Assembly: GCA_047638395.1 (NCBI GenBank)
Contig: JBLIMV010000025.1
Span: 1 to 64,000 of the forward strand
Length of the DNA: 64,000 nucleotides
Direction of reading: 5' to 3'
From: CAXBCP01 sp047638395
GTDB taxonomy: Bacteria; Pseudomonadota; Alphaproteobacteria; MPNO01; UBA830
Shown piece after piece: positions 34,261 through 41,989 of the stretch (positions are counted from its first letter, which is position 1; every line of letters starts with the position of its first letter). Under the pieces are notes generated by a model. The model was not told the origin of the DNA. It was given only the letters and a program-made list of their open reading frames with translations, and searched no databases. The position numbers and the translations under genes are program-made.

Positions 34261-34909
34261 ATGGGCTCCGACGGTGGACGGTTCTTTCGGCAAACATGTC
34301 CGGCGGCCAGTGGGCTGGCGTCATGTTCCGGGTGAGTCTCGCAATTCGCGTCAGCTGACGCAAGGTTTCCGCTTTGCCACGCCCGCTGGGGACAACGAAA
34401 TCCGCGCGGCGGCGCTTCTCGGCATCCGGCATCTGGCGCGCGAGAATGCCGTCGAACTTGTCCTGTGTCATACCCGGCCGCGCCAGCACCCGTGCCGCCT
34501 GAGTCCGGGCCGGCGCCGACACCACCACGAGCACGTCACAGCGCACATCGAGCTGGACCTCGAACAGAAGCGGGATATCGAGCACCGCCAGCGGTACCCG
34601 GCGTGCCGCACAACGTTTCAGAAAATCATCCTGGCGCCGGCGCACCAGCGGATGGACGATGGCCTCCAATGTTTTCAGCGCGGCATCATCGCCAAAGACC
34701 CGCTTGCCGAGCGCGTTGCGGTCAACCGCGCCATTCACAACAACGTCAGGAAAGGCTTCCGCAATCGGCGCCACCGCCGCGCCGCCTTTACCCAGAACCA
34801 CATGAACCGAGGCATCTGAATCGTAGACCGGCACCCCCAAGCGCCGGAACATCGCCGACGCCGTGGATTTGCCCATCCCGATGGATCCGGAAAGACCGAG
34901 GACGATCAT
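34220..34909 (-). CDS. coaE: Dephospho-CoA kinase
   Basis: 229 residues from ATG 34909 (MIVLGLSGSIGMGKSTASAM with the P-loop). Other family marks are GVPVYDSDASVH, LEAIVHPLVRR and VLDIPLLFE. It phosphorylates the 3'-hydroxyl of dephospho-CoA in the last step of coenzyme A synthesis. The final ~25 residues (TPAHWPPDMFAERTVHRRSP...) are Arg/His-rich and extend past the usual end because the gene reads 41 nt into dnaQ; typical CoaE is ~200 residues. Starts 10 nt after aroE. Confidence 0.94.
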   Translation of the reverse strand: MIVLGLSGSIGMGKSTASAMFRRLGVPVYDSDASVHVVLGKGGAAVAPIAEAFPDVVVNGAVDRNALGKRVFGDDAALKTLEAIVHPLVRRRQDDFLKRCAARRVPLAVLDIPLLFEVQLDVRCDVLVVVSAPARTQAARVLARPGMTQDKFDGILARQMPDAEKRRRADFVVPSGRGKAETLRQLTRIARLTRNMTPAHWPPDMFAERTVHRRSPYARNRSRYRNHRS

Positions 34910-34919
34910 CGCGATACCA

Positions 34920-35771
34920 TTACAGCGCCGCCAACACGTGAACCCGCAACGCCTGATCGACAACGGGGTCGGTACCGAACCATTCACGGAACCCGGGACG
35001 CGCCTGATGCAGCAACATGCCGAGCCCGTCGATGGCCCGATTACCACGGGCACGCGCCGCCGCGAGTAGCGGGGTTTCCAGCGGCACATAAACAATGTCG
35101 TAGACCACGGAGGTGGCCGGCAGTTTCGCCAGATCCATCTCGAGCGGCAACTGGCCTTCCATGCCAAGCGAAGTCGTGTTCACCAGAAGTGCCGCGTCGG
35201 CCAGCGCATCGGCGCGTTGTTCCCACAGGATAGGACTGACCGGCTCACCGAATTCAGCGCAGATCGCGGCGGCCCGTTCGGGCGTGCGGTTGGCAATGCG
35301 GATTTCCGGCGCGCCGGCATCCTGCAACCCGGCAACAATGGCCCGCGCAGCGCCGCCCGCGCCAAGGATAACGACCGGTCCGGCATCGGCGCGCCAGTCG
35401 GGCTGTGCGTCACGCAGTGATTCAAGAAACCCGAACGCATCCGTGTTCGCACCATGCAGAATACCGTCGCGAACAACGATGGTATTCACCGCCTTTAACC
35501 GCTCCGCCCAGCGATCGACCTCGTCCATCGCTTTAAAGGCTTCTTCCTTATTAGGGGCGGTCACGTTCATGCCGCGGATACCAAGCGCCGGCAGCGTCCG
35601 GATCGCCTCCTTCGCGCCTTCGGGCGGCATCGCAAAAGGCACATAAACCCCATCAATGCCGTATTGGCGCAGCCAGAAATTATGAATCCGCGGCGAGCGT
35701 GAATGTTTAATCGGCCAGCCGCACACGCCGGCAACAATGGCCGCACCCGTAAATCCGCCTGAGAGGGTCAT
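34920..35771 (-). CDS. aroE: Shikimate dehydrogenase (NADP+)
   Basis: 283 residues. Substrate-binding motif GWPIKHSRSPRIHNFWL with the two Ser of SxS, NVTAPNKEEAF with catalytic Lys, NTDAFGFLESL with Asp, NADP-binding GAGGAARAIVAGL and NRTPERA. It reduces 3-dehydroshikimate to shikimate. Its ATG overlaps the maf stop by 4 nt (ATGA). Position NVTAPNKE has Asn where many homologues have His or Phe; the catalytic Lys is intact. Confidence 0.95.
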   Translation of the reverse strand: MTLSGGFTGAAIVAGVCGWPIKHSRSPRIHNFWLRQYGIDGVYVPFAMPPEGAKEAIRTLPALGIRGMNVTAPNKEEAFKAMDEVDRWAERLKAVNTIVVRDGILHGANTDAFGFLESLRDAQPDWRADAGPVVILGAGGAARAIVAGLQDAGAPEIRIANRTPERAAAICAEFGEPVSPILWEQRADALADAALLVNTTSLGMEGQLPLEMDLAKLPATSVVYDIVYVPLETPLLAAARARGNRAIDGLGMLLHQARPGFREWFGTDPVVDQALRVHVLAAL

Positions 35772-36412
35772 GTCTTCAATACTCCGTTTGCCCGCAGATA
35801 ATCGAGCAACGCCAGCATCGGCAACCCCAGAATCGTAAAATGGCTGCCATCGATGTGCGAAAACAGCTGCGCGCCGAGGGATTCGATCCGGTAACCGCCG
35901 GGCCCGTTAAACGCATCGTCCCCTGCCGCATCGAGATACGCGTTCAAGAATTCGTCGCTCGCATCGGCGCGGATCTCGAGCGTGGCGCAGTCAACCGCCT
36001 GCCAGATCCGCTGGCCGCCGCGCGCCATAACCGCATAGGAAATCAGGCTGTGGCATTTGCCGCGTAAGCGTTGCAACTGATTGAGTGCATCATCACGATC
36101 GACGGGCTTATCGAATGTCTCTCCGTCGCATTCGAGAACCTGGTCGGCGCCGAGAACCATTTTGTCGGGATGCTTGCGCGATACATACATTGCCTTTGCT
36201 TCAGCAAGGACCTCGGCAATTGCGGTGCCGTTTGCGCCTTCCGCCCGCAGGCTGATTTTGATTTCGTCCTCATCGACCCGGGACGGCTCAACAATATGAG
36301 GCACACCTGCCCCTTCGAGCAGACCACGGCGGGTGATGCTAGCGGAGGCAAGGACAATTAAAGCCTCGGGTGAGCCGATAAACCGGGGAGATTGCGAAGT
36401 GTCGATCGTCAT
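35768..36412 (-). CDS. maf: Maf-family nucleotide pyrophosphatase
   Basis: 214 residues. Conserved start IVLASASITRRGLLEGAGV (LASxSxxR), EPSRVDEDEI, VLGADQVLECDG with the catalytic Asp, and GPGGYRIESLGAQLFSHIDG. Maf enzymes hydrolyse dTTP, UTP or modified nucleotides to monophosphates and are linked to division-septum inhibition in Bacillus. The subfamily is not clear from sequence. Sits in the operon between ppsR (4-nt overlap) and aroE (4-nt overlap), the standard alphaproteobacterial arrangement. Confidence 0.93.
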   Translation of the reverse strand: MTIDTSQSPRFIGSPEALIVLASASITRRGLLEGAGVPHIVEPSRVDEDEIKISLRAEGANGTAIAEVLAEAKAMYVSRKHPDKMVLGADQVLECDGETFDKPVDRDDALNQLQRLRGKCHSLISYAVMARGGQRIWQAVDCATLEIRADASDEFLNAYLDAAGDDAFNGPGGYRIESLGAQLFSHIDGSHFTILGLPMLALLDYLRANGVLKT

Positions 36413-37245
36413 GAATTGCCCGTGTCGGCCTCTTCATGAAACCGGGTATAGAGCTGGTAAATCGCTGCCGCCGTCTCCTCGATGGACCGGCGCGTGACAT
36501 CAATCACCGGCCAGGCATTTTTCGAAAACAGCTTTCGCGCGTCGCTGATTTCAGCCTTTACCGTATCGATATCGACATAATCCGTCTCGGGCTCCTGATG
36601 CAGCATCAGCAAACGGTTGCGGCGGATCTGGACCAGCCGGTCGGCTGACGCCGTCAGTCCCACCACCACGATATTTTTCAGATCAAACAGATTATCCGGC
36701 AGCGGTATCCCCGGCACGAAAGGAACGTTCGCTGTTTTCAGCCCGTAATGATTTGCCAGATAAATCGATGTCGGCGTTTTCGATGTCCGCGATACGCCGA
36801 TCAGAATCAGATCAGCTTCGGACACGTCCTGAGTTGCCTGCCCGTCATCATGTGCCATGACGTAATGCAAAGCATCGATCCTGTCGAAATATTCTGCATT
36901 CAGCGTGTGCTGTCCGCCCGGACGGTTCACCGTCTTCTGATTAAAGTACCGGGCAAACATGCCAATAACCGGTTCCAGCACTGAAACACAGGGAACGCCG
37001 AGCCGCGCACATTCCTCGACCAGTGGCTGACGTGTACGGCTGCTGACCAGTGTAAAAACCACCGGGCCAGGATTTTCCTTGATCCCTTCGATCACCAGTT
37101 CCATCTGGGCGGTGGACCGAACCATCGGCCAGATATGTTCCTGGGAATCGACATCCTCGAACTGGGCGATGCTGGCCCGCATAACGCCCTGGGTTGTCTC
37201 GCCGGTTGAATCCGACACCAGATGGACATGAAAACTTTCGCTCAC
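36409..37245 (-). CDS. ppsR: PEP synthase/PPDK regulatory kinase-pyrophosphorylase (DUF299)
   Basis: 278 residues from GTG 37245 (VSESFHVHLVSDSTGETTQG), preceded by AAGGCGGG; a TTG nine codons upstream has no ribosome site. The P-loop is GVSRTSKTPTSIYLANHYG and the end is RRSIEETAAAIYQLYTRFH. The family bifunctionally phosphorylates (ADP-dependent) and dephosphorylates the catalytic-histidine-adjacent Thr of PEP synthase or pyruvate phosphate dikinase. It is the first gene of the leftward operon and the DUF299 gene that flanks the Caulobacter origin opposite hemE. Confidence 0.93.
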   Translation of the reverse strand: MSESFHVHLVSDSTGETTQGVMRASIAQFEDVDSQEHIWPMVRSTAQMELVIEGIKENPGPVVFTLVSSRTRQPLVEECARLGVPCVSVLEPVIGMFARYFNQKTVNRPGGQHTLNAEYFDRIDALHYVMAHDDGQATQDVSEADLILIGVSRTSKTPTSIYLANHYGLKTANVPFVPGIPLPDNLFDLKNIVVVGLTASADRLVQIRRNRLLMLHQEPETDYVDIDTVKAEISDARKLFSKNAWPVIDVTRRSIEETAAAIYQLYTRFHEEADTGNS

Positions 37246-37411
37246 GTTCTTAGACCCGCCTTTTATTGCCAAACCGATTCGCTAACAGCCTGGTCGATTG
37301 GTGTACCAAAATGGGGATAACCGGGCATTTCAAGCTCGCCGAAAAAAACTATACCCGTTGTCCCGAATACTCTCAGAACGGTTACCCATAGGGCACCCGT
37401 TCTACCATACG

Positions 37412-37435
37412 CGTGGATAAAAACAGTTATCCACG
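37412..37435. promoter_or_regulatory. Palindromic pair of DnaA boxes
   Basis: CGTGGATAA and TTATCCACG in perfect inverted orientation, separated by 6 nt (aaacag). Each differs from TTATCCACA at the last base only. They are the strongest DnaA-box candidates in the window and suit paired DnaA-ATP binding. Confidence 0.8.
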
Positions 37436-37568
37436 TAATTCAGATGATAGAAAATCCGGATGTCCCTGATGATGCGTATGCCTTGCAGGTATTCGATACA
37501 GTTTTGACCCTGAACGATTCACATTTTCCATTTGACCGGTCCTGCCTGTGGACATCACGTAATCCCCG

Positions 37569-37599
37569 ATATTCACAGGCCCTACTATCTACTACTACC
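37569..37599 (+). promoter_or_regulatory. DnaA box followed by DnaA-trio-like unwinding element
   Basis: ATATTCACA (one mismatch to TTATNCACA), a short GC step GGCC, then CTACTATCTACTACTACC, whose complementary strand reads TAG triplets, then an AT-rich run. This order (box, GC cluster, trios, AT-rich) is the arrangement described for the basal unwinding system of Bacillus subtilis oriC. Confidence 0.7.
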
Positions 37600-37689
37600 T
37601 AATTGATATTAGAAAATAATAGATTGGTACTTCGTGTGGGGAACAGTTCGTGAGATATTCCAGAAATCGTAAACAGCATTCCCAAACCA

Positions 37690-38709
37690 ATGAAACCACT
37701 GATCCAGGCGCTGAAAGGCGACCGCGTAGACCCACCGCCGATCTGGCTTATGCGCCAGGCGGGACGGTATCTTCCTGAATACCGTGCCGTGCGTGAAACC
37801 GCCGGCGGATTTCTGAACCTCTGCTACGATCCGGAAAAGGCAGCGGATGTCACGTTGCAGCCCTTGCGGCGGTTTGGTTTCGATGCAGCCATCCTGTTCT
37901 CGGACATTCTCGTCATTCCGCATGCGCTTGGCCAGGAGGTCACGTTCGAAGCAGGTGAAGGTCCAAGGCTGGATCCGATCCGTGATGCCGAAGGGCTTGG
38001 CAGGCTTGGCATGGATAACCTTCATCAAAGCCTCGGTCCAATCTACGAAACCGTAAAGCGCGTTTCAGCCGATTTGCCGGAAGGGGCGGCGCTGATTGGT
38101 TTTGCAGGGGCGCCGTGGACTGTTGCGACCTACATGGTTGAGGGCAGTGGCAGCCGGGATTATCCCAATGCCAAGGCCTGGGCGCTTGGTAATCCTGATG
38201 GTTTTCAGGTTCTGGTCGATATGCTCGTGGATGCGACAACAGAATATCTTTTGCGCCAGGTTGCGGCCGGTGCCGAAGCGCTGCAGCTGTTCGATACCTG
38301 GGCTGGTGTCTTGCCCAAATACGCCTTCGACAGATTTTCTGCAGAACCCATTCGCGAAATAGCGCGGCGGGTCAAAGAAGAATATCCCGATATTCCGATC
38401 ATTGCTTTTCCCCGCGGCGCGAACCTGTATCTGCCCGAGTTTGCTAAAGCCCCCGAGATTGACGCTATCGGTATCGATTATGCTGTCGACCCGGTCTGGG
38501 CTGCGCGCGAAATTCAGCCCCATGCCACCGTTCAGGGAAATTTCGATCCGATCCTGTTGCTTGCGGGGGGCGACCAGCTTGAAATTCGGGCGCGCGAAAT
38601 CGTCGATGCGTTATCCGGTGGCCCGCACGTGTTCAATCTTGGTCATGGGATTCTGCCGCAGACGCCGCTGGCCCATGTGGAACGGTTGATCAAAGCGGTC
38701 CGCGGGTAA
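37690..38709 (+). CDS. hemE: Uroporphyrinogen decarboxylase
   Basis: 339 residues, normal length. The family signature IWLMRQAGRYLPEYR is at residues ~18-32; the substrate-binding Asp is in AAILFSDILVIPHALGQ; GFAGAPWTVATYMVEGSGS and the C-terminal VFNLGHGILPQTP are also conserved. It removes four carboxyl groups from uroporphyrinogen III to give coproporphyrinogen III. First gene of hemE-hemH-hemJ and immediately right of the origin. Confidence 0.97.
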   Translation: MKPLIQALKGDRVDPPPIWLMRQAGRYLPEYRAVRETAGGFLNLCYDPEKAADVTLQPLRRFGFDAAILFSDILVIPHALGQEVTFEAGEGPRLDPIRDAEGLGRLGMDNLHQSLGPIYETVKRVSADLPEGAALIGFAGAPWTVATYMVEGSGSRDYPNAKAWALGNPDGFQVLVDMLVDATTEYLLRQVAAGAEALQLFDTWAGVLPKYAFDRFSAEPIREIARRVKEEYPDIPIIAFPRGANLYLPEFAKAPEIDAIGIDYAVDPVWAAREIQPHATVQGNFDPILLLAGGDQLEIRAREIVDALSGGPHVFNLGHGILPQTPLAHVERLIKAVRG

Positions 38710-38716
38710 CCGATTC

Positions 38717-39742
38717 ATGAATAAAACCGCGGTCGTCATTTATAATCTCGGTGGGCCCGACAGTCCTGAAGCAGTCCGCCCTTTTCTGAAAAACCTGTTC
38801 TCGGATCCCAATATTTTACGGGTTCCGGCGCCGGTACGATGGTGTCTTGCGCGGTTTATATCCTGGCGGCGGGCGCCCGTGGCACGGGAAATTTATGCGC
38901 AGATTGGCGGGCGCTCACCCATTCTGCCAGAAACCGAAAAACAGCGCGATGCTCTGCAAGCGGTGTTGGGTGACGATTACCGCGTGTTCGTGTCGATGCG
39001 CTACTGGCACCCATTTGCAGATGAAACAGCGCGCGAGGTCGCAGCGTGGGGCCCGGACCGGGTGATCCTGCTGCCGCTCTACCCCCAGTTTTCAACCACG
39101 ACGACGGGATCCTTTACGCAGGCGTGGTATCCGGCGGCGGCGGATGCGGGCATTTCTGTGTCGACGGCAGAAATCTGCTGTTGGCCCGAAGCCGATGGTT
39201 TTATCGATGCCGTGACCAGGGGAACGGAAGCCGCAATTGCCAAACTGCCTGATGGTGTCCCCTACCGGATTCTGTTTTCCGCCCATGGATTGCCGAAAAA
39301 AATCGTCGAGAGTGGCGATCCCTATGCAAGCCATGTCGAGCGCACGTCTGCGGCGGCACTTGCTCGTCTGGCAAAACCGGATGCCGATCATGTGGTGTGT
39401 TATCAGAGCCGGGTCGGTCCGCTGGAATGGCTGCAGCCGTATACCGAGGATGAGATTAACAAGGCAGGTGCCGATGGAGTGGCGCTTGTCGTCGTACCGG
39501 TGGCATTTGTCAGTGAGCATTCCGAAACACTGGTCGAACTTGATATTGAATATGCCGAGCTCGCGGCCGACGCAGGGGTGCCTCATTATGTGCGTGCACC
39601 AACGGTAAATGCAGACAGCGCGTTTATCGCCTCACTCGCAGGCATTGTTAAAAACACGGGCGAGACCGGCACCGGCCCGGCGGATGGCACGTTTTGTGAT
39701 GCGGCTCACGGCGATTGCCCCTGCCTTAAAAAGGTTGCCTGA
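38717..39742 (+). CDS. hemH: Ferrochelatase
   Basis: 341 residues, start 7 nt after the hemE stop. Landmarks: YNLGGPDSPEAVRPFLKNLF, YPQFSTTTTGSF, the metal-binding His in LFSAHGLPKKIVESGDPY, and Glu in FVSEHSETLVELDIEY. Inserts Fe2+ into protoporphyrin IX. The C-terminus carries a cysteine cluster (FCDAAHGDCPCLKKVA): three Cys within nine residues. Ferrochelatase of Caulobacter and of mammals holds a [2Fe-2S] cluster through C-terminal cysteines, so the same is likely here, with a fourth ligand elsewhere (for example EICCWPEADGF). Confidence 0.96.
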   Translation: MNKTAVVIYNLGGPDSPEAVRPFLKNLFSDPNILRVPAPVRWCLARFISWRRAPVAREIYAQIGGRSPILPETEKQRDALQAVLGDDYRVFVSMRYWHPFADETAREVAAWGPDRVILLPLYPQFSTTTTGSFTQAWYPAAADAGISVSTAEICCWPEADGFIDAVTRGTEAAIAKLPDGVPYRILFSAHGLPKKIVESGDPYASHVERTSAAALARLAKPDADHVVCYQSRVGPLEWLQPYTEDEINKAGADGVALVVVPVAFVSEHSETLVELDIEYAELAADAGVPHYVRAPTVNADSAFIASLAGIVKNTGETGTGPADGTFCDAAHGDCPCLKKVA

Positions 39743-39744
39743 CC

Positions 39745-40182
39745 GTGGGTGATTATTACGAATGGTTCAAATCGCTGCATGTGATCAGCGTAATTGCCTG
39801 GATGGCGGGCATGCTCTATCTCCCAAGGCTTTTCGTCTACCACGCCGATGCGGAAGTAGGATCGGACAAGTCCGAAACCTTCAAGATTATGGAGCGCCGT
39901 TTGCTGCGGGCGATTACCAATCCGGCGATGGTGGCCAGTTTTATCTTTGGCGGGTTGATGCTGGCGACCCCCGGCGCGATCGACTGGTCAATGGGCTGGA
40001 TCTGGGTAAAGCTCGCCATGATCGTCGCGATGTCGGGCGTTCATGGATTGCTGGCACGCTGGCGCCGGGACTTTGAGGCCGACCGCAATGTCCGCCCGGC
40101 AAAATTCTATCGCATGTGGAATGAAGCGCCGACGATCCCGCTGATCGTCATCGTTATTATGGTGATCGTGAAGCCGTTTTAA
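39745..40182 (+). CDS. hemJ: Protoporphyrinogen oxidase HemJ
   Basis: 145 residues from GTG 39745, 2 nt after hemH. Four transmembrane helices; the heme-ligand and active-site region is WFKSLHVISVIAWMAGMLYL (conserved His) and RLFVYHADA; conserved KLAMIVAMSGVHG later. HemJ oxidises protoporphyrinogen IX to protoporphyrin IX in bacteria without HemG or HemY, feeding hemH. The three genes form a tight operon. In many relatives rho follows; here an accessory segment intervenes. Confidence 0.95.
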   Translation: MGDYYEWFKSLHVISVIAWMAGMLYLPRLFVYHADAEVGSDKSETFKIMERRLLRAITNPAMVASFIFGGLMLATPGAIDWSMGWIWVKLAMIVAMSGVHGLLARWRRDFEADRNVRPAKFYRMWNEAPTIPLIVIVIMVIVKPF

Positions 40183-40258
40183 GCAGATGGCGTCTTTACG
40201 GCCGGGTGTCCTTTGTGCGATACGGGGAATTCATAGTTAGTAGGTATCGGAGTAGGCA

Positions 40259-40918
40259 GTGAAGAGAATTCTATCGGGTGTATCAGGCGCGATTTTTGGT
40301 TTGTATCTGATCGCCGGGGCCGCGGTCGCCGCGCCCATAACCATCGATTTTACAGGGGCTGTCGATTTTTTCAATCCAGGTCCTTTCACCCGGGAAGTTG
40401 CCCTGCAGGGGCAGATTACCCTGGATGACACGGTGATCCCTTCCGGCCCGAACAACACGTTCGACAATGTTATCACTGGCTTTTCACTGACGATCTCGGA
40501 ACCCGGTGGGGATATCACCTATACCAATAGTGGCGCTGGCGGACGTGTAAATCAGTTTACCAGTGCTGACGGATCTACTGAATTTGTCTCGGTCGCGTTC
40601 GGCGGCAGCGCCGGCGGGGCTTTCAACATACCGCTGGGTGCGCCGCTGCTCACGTCTTTCAGTATAGGGTTTAGAGGCACTGACCTGTTCGGTGATCCGA
40701 CCGAGCTGGCGACTGGTCTGACCGAGGCTGATTTTTCGTTTTCCCGCGCGGATTTCAATTTCAACAATAACGGCACAAACCAGCTGATGGTCGAGCGTGT
40801 CCTCGATACGGTGACGTTTTCCGGCGAACGACAGACCGTTGCGGTTCACGCGCCGGGCGCGTCACTGCTGTTCGCGCTGGGTCTTGCCGGTCTTTGGGCG
40901 CGCCGCCGCCGAGTCTGA
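40259..40918 (+). CDS. Exported protein with sorting tail (4 of 4)
   Basis: 219 residues from GTG 40259 with GGAG upstream. Signal peptide (~1-24, AAVA-A). Mature protein is beta-rich (TIDFTGAVDFFNPGPF, VALQGQITLDDTVIPSG), lacks cysteine and resembles the beta-sandwich bodies of many PEP-CTERM surface proteins. The C-terminus is VHAPGASLLFALGLAGLWA followed by RRRRV: an APG motif rather than PxPxG, then a helix and basic end, as in the 16782 protein. Function unknown. It opens the accessory segment inserted between hemJ and rho. Confidence 0.7.
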   Translation: MKRILSGVSGAIFGLYLIAGAAVAAPITIDFTGAVDFFNPGPFTREVALQGQITLDDTVIPSGPNNTFDNVITGFSLTISEPGGDITYTNSGAGGRVNQFTSADGSTEFVSVAFGGSAGGAFNIPLGAPLLTSFSIGFRGTDLFGDPTELATGLTEADFSFSRADFNFNNNGTNQLMVERVLDTVTFSGERQTVAVHAPGASLLFALGLAGLWARRRRV

Positions 40919-41039
40919 ACCGGGCCTGATCTATCGGCCACCGTTAAACGCAGGCTTCCCGTTTCCGGCCGGGTTTGATAATAAGATATCTTAGCAATTT
41001 GGTATTTGACGGTTTAACGCTGCGGCGGAGGAGCTTTCC

Positions 41040-41873
41040 ATGGACGGAACATCAGTCGGCACGGACTATCAGGTTCTTCATCTCAAGCCTTATAACCCTT
41101 CCATCGGGGCGACGGTCGGTAATATCGATCTGACCCGGCCGCTAACCGACCAGGAACTGGCGGAGCTCAAACGCGCTTTTACCGAATTTCAGGTACTGTT
41201 TTTCCGCGACCAGCAGATCAGCCATGACGATCACGCGCGTCTCGCCGAGTATTTCGGCACCATCGGCCAGCATGTCGGGAAGAAAACCAACAGCCAGGAA
41301 AGTGACGATCCGCGCGTCCGCAAGTTCTATGCCTCGGGCGAAGTACCGCGGGTTTCCGGCAATCTGTGGCACACCGATCAGTCCTGCGCGCCGGTACCGC
41401 CGATGGCGAGCATCCTGTACCTGCATACCATTCCGGATAATGGCGGTGGCGATACCGGCTATGCCAGCATGTATGCGGCCTATGACGGGCTGTCCGACCA
41501 TATGAAGGGCTATCTCAACGGGCTGACCGCAGTGCATGAAGGTAAACACCAGTTCGGCGAAGGCACGCCTGATGCCGTCCATCCTGTGGTTGCTGTCCAT
41601 CCCGAAAGTGGGCGCAAGCTTCTCTATGTGAACCCGGCCTTCACGATCCGCATCAATGATGTGTCGCATGATGAGAGCGAGGCGATCCTCAAATACCTGT
41701 ACCGGCATTGTATTCGGGAAGAATGGACCACCCGCTTCAAGTGGGAGCCCCATTCAATTGCGTTCTGGGATAACCGCTGTGTCTGGCATCGCGCCATCGG
41801 CGATTACCTGCCGCAGGTCCGGTCAGGCTTCCGCATCCAGCTTGAAGGAACCGCGCCGCCTGTGATGGCGTAG
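41040..41873 (+). CDS. TauD/TfdA-family 2-oxoglutarate-dependent dioxygenase
   Basis: 277 residues, GGAGGAG upstream of ATG. The Fe(II) facial triad is His/Asp in SGNLWHTDQSCAPVPP and a distal His in NRCVWHRAIGDY, with the 2-oxoglutarate Arg in QVRSGFRIQLEG. N-terminal PYNPSIGATVGNIDLTRPL and VLFFRDQQISHDDHARLAEY are typical. Oxidative cleavage or hydroxylation of a small acid such as a sulfonate, aryloxy-acid or similar is expected; the substrate is not readable. Isolated gene, convergent with the 27-residue ORF that follows. Confidence 0.92.
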   Translation: MDGTSVGTDYQVLHLKPYNPSIGATVGNIDLTRPLTDQELAELKRAFTEFQVLFFRDQQISHDDHARLAEYFGTIGQHVGKKTNSQESDDPRVRKFYASGEVPRVSGNLWHTDQSCAPVPPMASILYLHTIPDNGGGDTGYASMYAAYDGLSDHMKGYLNGLTAVHEGKHQFGEGTPDAVHPVVAVHPESGRKLLYVNPAFTIRINDVSHDESEAILKYLYRHCIREEWTTRFKWEPHSIAFWDNRCVWHRAIGDYLPQVRSGFRIQLEGTAPPVMA

Positions 41874-41887
41874 GCGTCAGGATCTCT

Positions 41888-41971
41888 TTATTTGACCGGC
41901 GCCAGGTCGATTTTCTTGGTTTTCGGATCGACGCTGGGCTCCAGCATCATGTCTTCGGTGGTCGTCGCCAT
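41888..41971 (-). CDS. Candidate 27-residue protein downstream of the FAH gene
   Basis: ATG 41971, preceded by GGGAGAACGATT with ideal spacing; stop TAA at 41888. Predicted peptide MATTTEDMMLEPSVDPKTKK-IDLAPVK is acidic then basic, with no membrane segment. It starts 18 nt after the FAH-family gene's stop, so it would be translated from the same transcript. The strong ribosome site in a short intergenic gap is the main evidence; no homologue is known to me. Confidence 0.45.
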   Translation of the reverse strand: MATTTEDMMLEPSVDPKTKKIDLAPVK

Positions 41972-41989
41972 AATCGTTCTCCCGTGAAA

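Larger units (their letters stand above)
37246..37689. other. oriC: Predicted chromosomal replication origin (oriC)
   Basis: A 444-nt gene-free gap between divergent ppsR and hemE, the same context as the experimentally mapped Caulobacter crescentus origin. It contains near-consensus DnaA boxes at 37312-37320 (reverse), 37412-37420 (reverse), 37427-37435 (forward) and 37569-37577 (forward), weaker ones at 37382-37390, 37547-37555 and 37635-37643, two GANTC sites (37276, 37516), a CTA/TAC-triplet tract (37582-37599) and an AT-rich stretch at 37600-37628. No full CtrA site (TTAA-N7-TTAA) was seen. The hemE promoter must also lie here. Confidence 0.85.

Noticed and set aside
37609..38028. 139-codon minus-strand frame across the right end of oriC and hemE
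   Set aside because: Mostly antisense to hemE; the part in the gap coincides with AT-rich origin sequence and has no ribosome site.
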